NCBI GenBank assembly: GCA_022457155.1 | Contig: JAJGOT010000039.1 | Coordinates: 405,001 to 469,000 of the forward strand | Direction of reading: 5' to 3' | DNA length: 64,000 nt | Origin: Cladopsammia gracilis | Taxonomy: Eukaryota > Cnidaria > Anthozoa > Scleractinia > Dendrophylliidae | Shown here: positions 59,701-64,000 of the stretch, piece after piece | Layout of the letters: each line of letters begins with the position of its first letter | Numbering within the stretch: the first letter of the stretch is position 1 | Position numbers and translations under genes: made by a program | Notes under the pieces: model-generated | The model's input: the letters and a program-made list of their open reading frames with translations, nothing else | Database searches by the model: none | What the model was told of the DNA's origin: nothing

Positions 59701-60520
59701 TGGCCCACATGACTGACAGGTGGTCCACACGAGTCACAGGTGGTTCACACGAGTCACAGGTGGCCCACACACGAGTCACAGGTGGCCCACATGACTGACA
59801 GGTGGTCCACACGAGTCACAGGTGGCCTACACGAGTCACAGGTGGTTCACACGAGTCACAGGTGGTTCACACGAGTCACAGGTAGTCCACACGAGTCACA
59901 GGTGGCCCACACATGAGTCACAGGTGGCTCACATGACTCACAGGTGGTCCACACGACTCACACGTGGCCCACACGAGTCACATGTGGCCCACACGAGTCA
60001 CAGGTGGCCCACACGAGTCACAGGTGGCCCACACGAGTCACAGGTGATCCACACCAGTCACAGGAAGCCCACAACTAACCACTACACCGTCGCACAGGCT
60101 TACCACTACAACACCGCACAGGCAAATCACTACACCACCGCACAGGCTAACCACTACACCACCGTGCCTCCGCAAGTGTATTTAAAGCAGCGGCTAAATA
60201 CTGCAACTTTAGATTTAGTTCTGCATTGAAATACGTAAGACGCGCTGTATTAGCTTCATGTAAATTCAAGGCTGTTGTGCAATGCGATGCTGTACCTCCC
60301 TGTTTGTGGCGCTGGTTGATATGATATTAATTTACTCTGAACTAGTTGTTTTCATTGTTTGTGTTCCTAACACGCGTTGTTTGTTGTTGCACTGTAGGTC
60401 AAACTGCTGCAGTCGTTGGGTCTGAAGTCCACACTGATTACAGATGGTAGCTCGCCTATCAACTTGTTTAGCACTGCTCAGGGTCTGATCGGCGCCATTC
60501 AACAGCCAACTTACGAATAA
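44728..60520 (+). CDS. MVP: major vault protein, 17 coding exons, complete
   Basis: Coding exons: 44728-44877, 46378-46515, 46989-47169, 48416-48519, 49156-49278, 49375-49500, 51359-51469, 52622-52753, 53248-53554, 53810-53908, 54323-54434, 54746-54943, 56302-56443, 57045-57256, 58451-58694, 59198-59386, 60398-60520. Every junction is GT-AG and in phase; the total of 2691 nt gives 896 aa, close to human MVP (893). Residues 1 to about 490 are the beta-rich vault repeats ([57 protein letters not shown]). About 510-650 is the shoulder domain ([37 protein letters not shown]). About 650-800 is the Ala/Glu/Lys-rich cap helix that forms the coiled coil. The protein builds the shell of the cytoplasmic vault particle. 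The sequence shows no break. Introns carry several minisatellites and MITEs. Confidence 0.96.
44967..45235 (+). repeat. tandem repeat in MVP intron 1
   Basis: Three copies of a unit of about 85 bp (gtctgtggacgaaatcctat...accatttgttctaactttta). Related units recur in MVP intron 15. Confidence 0.75.
45791..46320. repeat. MITE in MVP intron 1
   Basis: TTAAAGTGCTACTACAATGA at the left and the inverse (catagtggcactttaa) at the right. TTAA at both ends. Confidence 0.7.
46641..46988 (+). repeat. tandem copies of the exon-3 acceptor region in MVP intron 2
   Basis: The real acceptor (TTTTGTAG|GATATCCGCC at 46989) has two upstream look-alikes, CTTTGTAG|GATATCTGCC (46664) and CTTGTAG|GATATCCACC (46824). 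Each is followed by a decayed start of exon 3 (caagacccatttcc). The period is 160-165 bp. Confidence 0.85.
47434..47500 (+). repeat. tRNA-like SINE fragment in MVP intron 3
   Basis: AGTGGAGTAGTGGTTAGCTC resembles a polymerase III A box and GGTTCAAGGTC a decayed B box, with text beyond typical of a SINE body (ttccttagacaagaagcctt). The preceding 47230-47415 is self-similar (attaagcggtcacc). Confidence 0.5.
49914..50785 (+). repeat. 48-bp minisatellite in MVP intron 6
   Basis: About 18 copies of a 48-bp unit (ggataagtagtatgcaatgg...agcttggtggagtgaggc). The unit is 16 codons, so antisense frames stay open and encode [16 protein letters not shown] repeats; these ORFs are by-products of the period. 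A and G variants at a few positions alternate (gtgtggtgggtt / catggtgtgtt), pointing to higher-order duplication. Confidence 0.9.
53985..54125 (+). repeat. C/T-rich simple repeat in MVP intron 10
   Basis: CCCTCC/CTCCCC tract of about 140 bp, followed by ttaaccccctccctc twice. Confidence 0.85.
54961..55529. repeat. nested MITEs with tRNA-like core in MVP intron 12
   Basis: The outer inverted ends are CCGTAAAATGCCGTTTATAAG and ttataaccggcattttatga. An inner pair, atcaaaggcgtagagtgagg and its inverse, spans 55156-55473. Inside that is a tRNA-like segment (about 55284-55360; ggtggtacagtggtacggta ... ggttcaattctc). Confidence 0.7.
57420..57622 (+). repeat. TTATTCACTCCCCC simple repeat in MVP intron 14
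   Basis: About 14 imperfect copies of a 13-16-bp unit. Confidence 0.85.
58840..59165 (+). repeat. tandem repeat in MVP intron 15
   Basis: Three to four units of about 105-110 bp (gagtctgtggstgaaatcct-like, then accattcaaatgaaagct). This is the same family as the array in intron 1. Confidence 0.7.
59449..60068 (+). repeat. 20-22-bp minisatellite in MVP intron 16
   Basis: About 30 copies of GGTGGTCCACACGAGTCACA with variants (gcccacaca, gttcac). It sits between the last two introns' splice sites and does not disturb the exons. Confidence 0.9.
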
Positions 60521-60562
60521 ACCTGGAATCCTTAGCGCGGTTTTCAATTGACTGTCGAAAGT

Positions 60563-60960
60563 ACCCGGGGGGGGGGGGGAACTCAACAAAGTTTTGTACT
60601 GGGATGCTCCGCCCCGAGGTCCAAACCCTTTCCCTTTCATATACCGTTTTTGACAGAAAAGGTGCCCATTTCATATACCTTTCAATGAAAATGGTACCCC
60701 TTTCATATACCTTTCATTGAAAATGGTACCCCTTAACTTTCAAATAGCCTTTACGTGCGTCTGTTTTTTATATTTTGAAAGGCGCTTTTTTCTCTACCCT
60801 TTTATACTTCAACTCATGTTTTCCCTACCCTTTTTCCTATACTTCGTGAAATCCCTACCCTTTCATATACCTCCGGCTTCAAAAAGGTACCCCTTTCGGG
60901 CGGAGCATCCCCGTATAGCCGTATAGCCCATTATAGGGAGTACCCCCCTCCCCCCGGGCG
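60563..60960. mobile_element. small DNA element, copy B, directly behind MVP
   Basis: Reverse-complement copy of 11330-11760. It begins 43 bp after the MVP stop codon with a G tract and GAACTC, and ends GGGAGTACCCCC. The MVP 3' UTR must include it unless polyadenylation uses the AATAAA that overlaps the stop codon (60516-60521). Confidence 0.7.
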
Positions 60961-63567
60961 AAAGTAATTCCGCAGTTGCTTTGGTTTTGCAATTGCAATT
61001 GGCTAAAAAATCTAGCGCCACTTCCTCGGCCAATCAGAAGTAAAACCAATCGCCAGTGACTTGCTCATACTTGTTTTCCCGTGATTGGCGCTACATGTAT
61101 TTACCTCGAGTTCTGATTGCGATTGACCAGAGTAATTAGTTTGGTTTTGGTTTTACGACAGTCAACTGAAAACTGCGCTAATTATGTAAAATCAATAACT
61201 ATAGTTGCTGTAATACAATTTAATCCCTATATGTCAAACTCGTGTGTTTTCTTTAACTTTCATAAAGGCTAGGTAAATCCACAAACGTAGTAACAGGCAT
61301 TCGATCGGAGGTTGGACCCAGTTTCTGTTATATGCAGTGACTGAGAGTGTCACCACTTACCTCCAGTTCTGGAATCAACAGTCGGTCATCGATACTGTCT
61401 GATTCAAATCCTAAAATGCATTGCTAATCGCAAAACGTAGAGCACGTCGTATGTGCTGATGATTGTCTCGGGAAAATAATCCATAATGGCGGGATATCCG
61501 ACCAAATTTGTAAAATGTGCGATCAAAAGGGGGTTTTGAAAATACACATGTCCTTCTAAGTACTGTAAACGTTGTTGTTGTTGTTGTTGTTGTTGTTAAC
61601 TTTAAATGGTTTAGAGTGATTTTACTTCATCTGTGAAACACTATCTAACAATTAGTGTGTGATAGTCCAAATTAAACAAAAGGAAACAATGGAATTACAG
61701 TCTAATAGTGCGTACTATTCTACTAACTATTTCACAGATGAAGTAAAATCACTCTACCAGTAGATTTTAGGGTTACCCTCATAAGTTTATTAGTTTTCTC
61801 AACGGTTCGCCGACCTTCATTTTTTGCCCTACTTAAACACCTTGCAAAGTCTGCTGAATTGAGAATTAATACTTTCACTAAAAGAGCAATGTTCCAGACA
61901 AGAACCAGCATAGATCTGGTGAATTTTCAACACATTTAGCAATTTAGACCATATAATTTAATGCTAGAATTAAATAATAATCTTCCGTAGAACGGCTTCT
62001 TAGTACTAACAAATTAAGAATAAATATAGACAGTAGTAGGTAATTCCTAATTGTCACTAAATTAACCTAAAGTAGTGAACCATCTAGCGTATGGTTGGTA
62101 TGTTATTACGGACAATTTTCTTGTTCCCGGCCAAAGGCCCATAATATTTGCCCACTACAACAATCTCGTAAACCATGAAATTATGTAGTTAATTAGTTGA
62201 AATAAACTGCAGCGGCCATTTCACCTCACGGTACCTTCCATATGCTTTGTTCTTGTCAAAATATTTTATTAATGACAACTGTCATTTTGATATGAATGGG
62301 AAAAAAAGAAAAGAAAAAAAATGTAACAGCAGTCACTCTGTAGTCTCTGTTTGTCAAACATCTTTATCGAGATATAAAGCTTGTCATCTTTATCATACCG
62401 GCGATCGCTCCATCGTTTCTTTATCTATAAAGATGATGGTTTATATGAAAAGACAGACAAAAGTCTCAAGGTCAGAGAACATCACTGGTTAAATTTTTTT
62501 GACAGTTTATTGACTGATATACATGTATTCTTTTCGAGACTTCTTGTTATTGTATTCATCAAGATATTACTGAAGAACATTTTGATCAATTTAGCTTTTG
62601 AATCATGAATTTAGAAAAAAAAATGTAAAATGTGATCACGAATAATGATGAAAAAATTACCCCTGTTTAATAAACGCCGGATTCAAATAAAACGGCGGGT
62701 CCTCGTGGCCGAGTTAAATCTCGAAAATACGGTACTGCAGTTTTCCGTAAGAACAATAGAACGCTTAAAAAAAACCCTCGGTCAGCTTTTTTCAGCGGTC
62801 TTTCTCACTACATAGTGCGATTATCGTAGATGAGTACGCCACGCCAACATATCAGTGGTTTCTCGCTTCTTGACCCTATAGTCTCGCTTTGATGATTACA
62901 AGAACCTCTGACGACGATAAGCGTAAACATCAAAACGAGACTATAGGGTCAAGAAAGCGAGAAACCGCTAATATGTTGGCGTGGCGTACTCATCTGCGAT
63001 AAAGGCCATTGAGTGTGGTAAAACGAAAACCAAAGTGATCACTCTGGCCAATCACAGCAGATGCAGTGAAGCTAATGAACCAATCAAGACATGTAGCCGG
63101 CGCCTAGCGCGGGAAAACGCGCACAAGCAAGTCACAATTGGTTTTGGTCTTACTTCTGATTGGTTGAGAAAGTGGCGCGAGATTTTTTAGCCAATCACAA
63201 TGTATAGTAATGCCAAACCAAAGCAGTCAGGAACTTTCGACACGAATGAAAACCGGCATGGCATGCATATCAATAAGCTTCACTTCACACGACGTCGTTC
63301 GGCCATGGGCAGCCCAGGCGCGCAGTGTGACACGCGTGGTGTGACGTTTGGTCGTTTAACAGTGTCCCCGTGGTCTTTTGAGCATTTTCAATCATCTTCC
63401 AATTTGTTAAATTTATATTCCAGTTTTGACACTGCTGAATTAATGTTCTCAAGCTTTTTATTCATAGTTTCTAGACTTGTAAGAATGAAGTCAACTTTCG
63501 ACAATAAATTCGGCATTTCGAAGACCTCCGAGTTCGCGTCCGCTGAAGTTTAGGGCGAGGAGGTTGA
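60961..63567. other. no gene seen; palindromes and microsatellite
   Basis: (GTT)n at 61571-61598. A palindrome at 61611-61755 has arms TTTAGAGTGATTTTACTTCA. A palindrome at 62821-63002 has arms of about 75 bp starting TTATCGTAGATGAGTACGCC. The ORF at 63200-63553 has no known motif. Confidence 0.55.
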
Positions 63568-64000
63568 GCCCCGGAGGGGGTACTCCCTTAAAATTTGGGT
63601 GGTGGTGTGCGGCGCGCTTCTTGCAACCCTTACCCTATTTCAGACCAAAATATGTGATTTTCCATGCCCTATTCCAGACCTGATCCAAAATTTGTTTCCC
63701 TATTTCAGACCAGCACGTGATGATCGCATGCTGGCCCGGGACCCAGGAACTGCTGCGGCATTTTTAGAACATTTGAGAAGGACTCAGGGAAGGGCTTCAG
63801 ATTGCCAATGTTAATTACCACACTTCTCAAGCAATGAATTCTAGTAAAAAAAAAGAAGCTTCTTCTAAAAACCATACCCAATTCCAGACAAGAGTGCACA
63901 AACATACCCCATTTCAGACCAAAAATGGTCAAAATCGATACCCTACTATGTTCAGACCAAACCCAAATACCCTTTGGCGACGCACATTCTTTGAAAATTC
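63568..64000. mobile_element. DNA element cut by the window edge
   Basis: It starts CCCCGGAGGGGGTACTCCCT, like the ends of copies A and B, and continues with repeated phrases ccctatttcagaccaaaa. The far end is outside the window. Confidence 0.55.

Noticed and set aside
59449..60068. CRISPR-like array
   Set aside because: Units are contiguous with no unique spacers and lie in an animal gene intron; this is a minisatellite.
59413..60229. Repeat ORFs reading [18 protein letters not shown] units
   Set aside because: Products of the intron 16 minisatellite in MVP.

Overview
The window reads as nuclear DNA of a metazoan, most likely an anthozoan cnidarian (stony coral or anemone). The reasons are AT-rich sequence, intron-dense genes with ordinary GT-AG junctions, deeply conserved animal proteins, and very many small palindromic DNA transposons and minisatellites. 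The clade is an inference from gene and repeat character, not a database result. Nothing bacterial or viral was seen.

Layout. 0-2.3 kb: a decayed PIF/Harbinger DNA transposon (frameshifted DDE nuclease plus remnants of a second ORF). 2.3-17.8 kb: a repeat-dominated block with nested palindromic MITEs, a foldback-type element (5466-7902) with long inverted repeats and a 9-bp target duplication that carries a broken protein kinase gene, an interstitial telomere-like repeat, a G-poor duplicated region, and a decayed tyrosine-recombinase gene. 18.06-18.99 kb (-): an intact single-exon class A GPCR. 20-28 kb: a chain of hairpin elements with no gene seen. 28.16-35.86 kb (-): a seven-exon KMT5A/SETD8 (H4K20 methyltransferase) gene, 351 aa. 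36.57-38.99 kb (+): a four-exon XBP1 gene, divergent from KMT5A. 44.73-60.52 kb (+): a complete 17-coding-exon major vault protein (MVP) gene, 896 aa. 60.5-64 kb: repeats only.

The most informative locus is XBP1. The whole unfolded-protein-response switch can be read from the DNA: a perfect ERSE (CCAAT-N9-CCACG) about 150 bp upstream of the start codon, a bZIP, and two adjacent 7-nt-loop hairpins that define a predicted 20-nt IRE1 intron. Removing it moves translation into a second overlapping frame that ends with the XBP1s C-terminus. Without it, the other frame encodes a hydrophobic segment like that of vertebrate XBP1u. The 5' hairpin loop departs from the IRE1 consensus although its stem is conserved. 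KMT5A keeps a PIP-degron-like motif, suggesting replication-coupled destruction is ancient. The kinase-carrying foldback element is the best candidate for an undescribed mobile system: it resembles gene-capturing Pack-MULE or FB elements but is in an animal and carries an intronless host-like kinase killed at the HRD arginine codon.

Coding exons of KMT5A, XBP1 and MVP were assembled by hand from reading frame, splice signals and remembered family similarity. Every junction keeps phase and each total is a whole number of codons.
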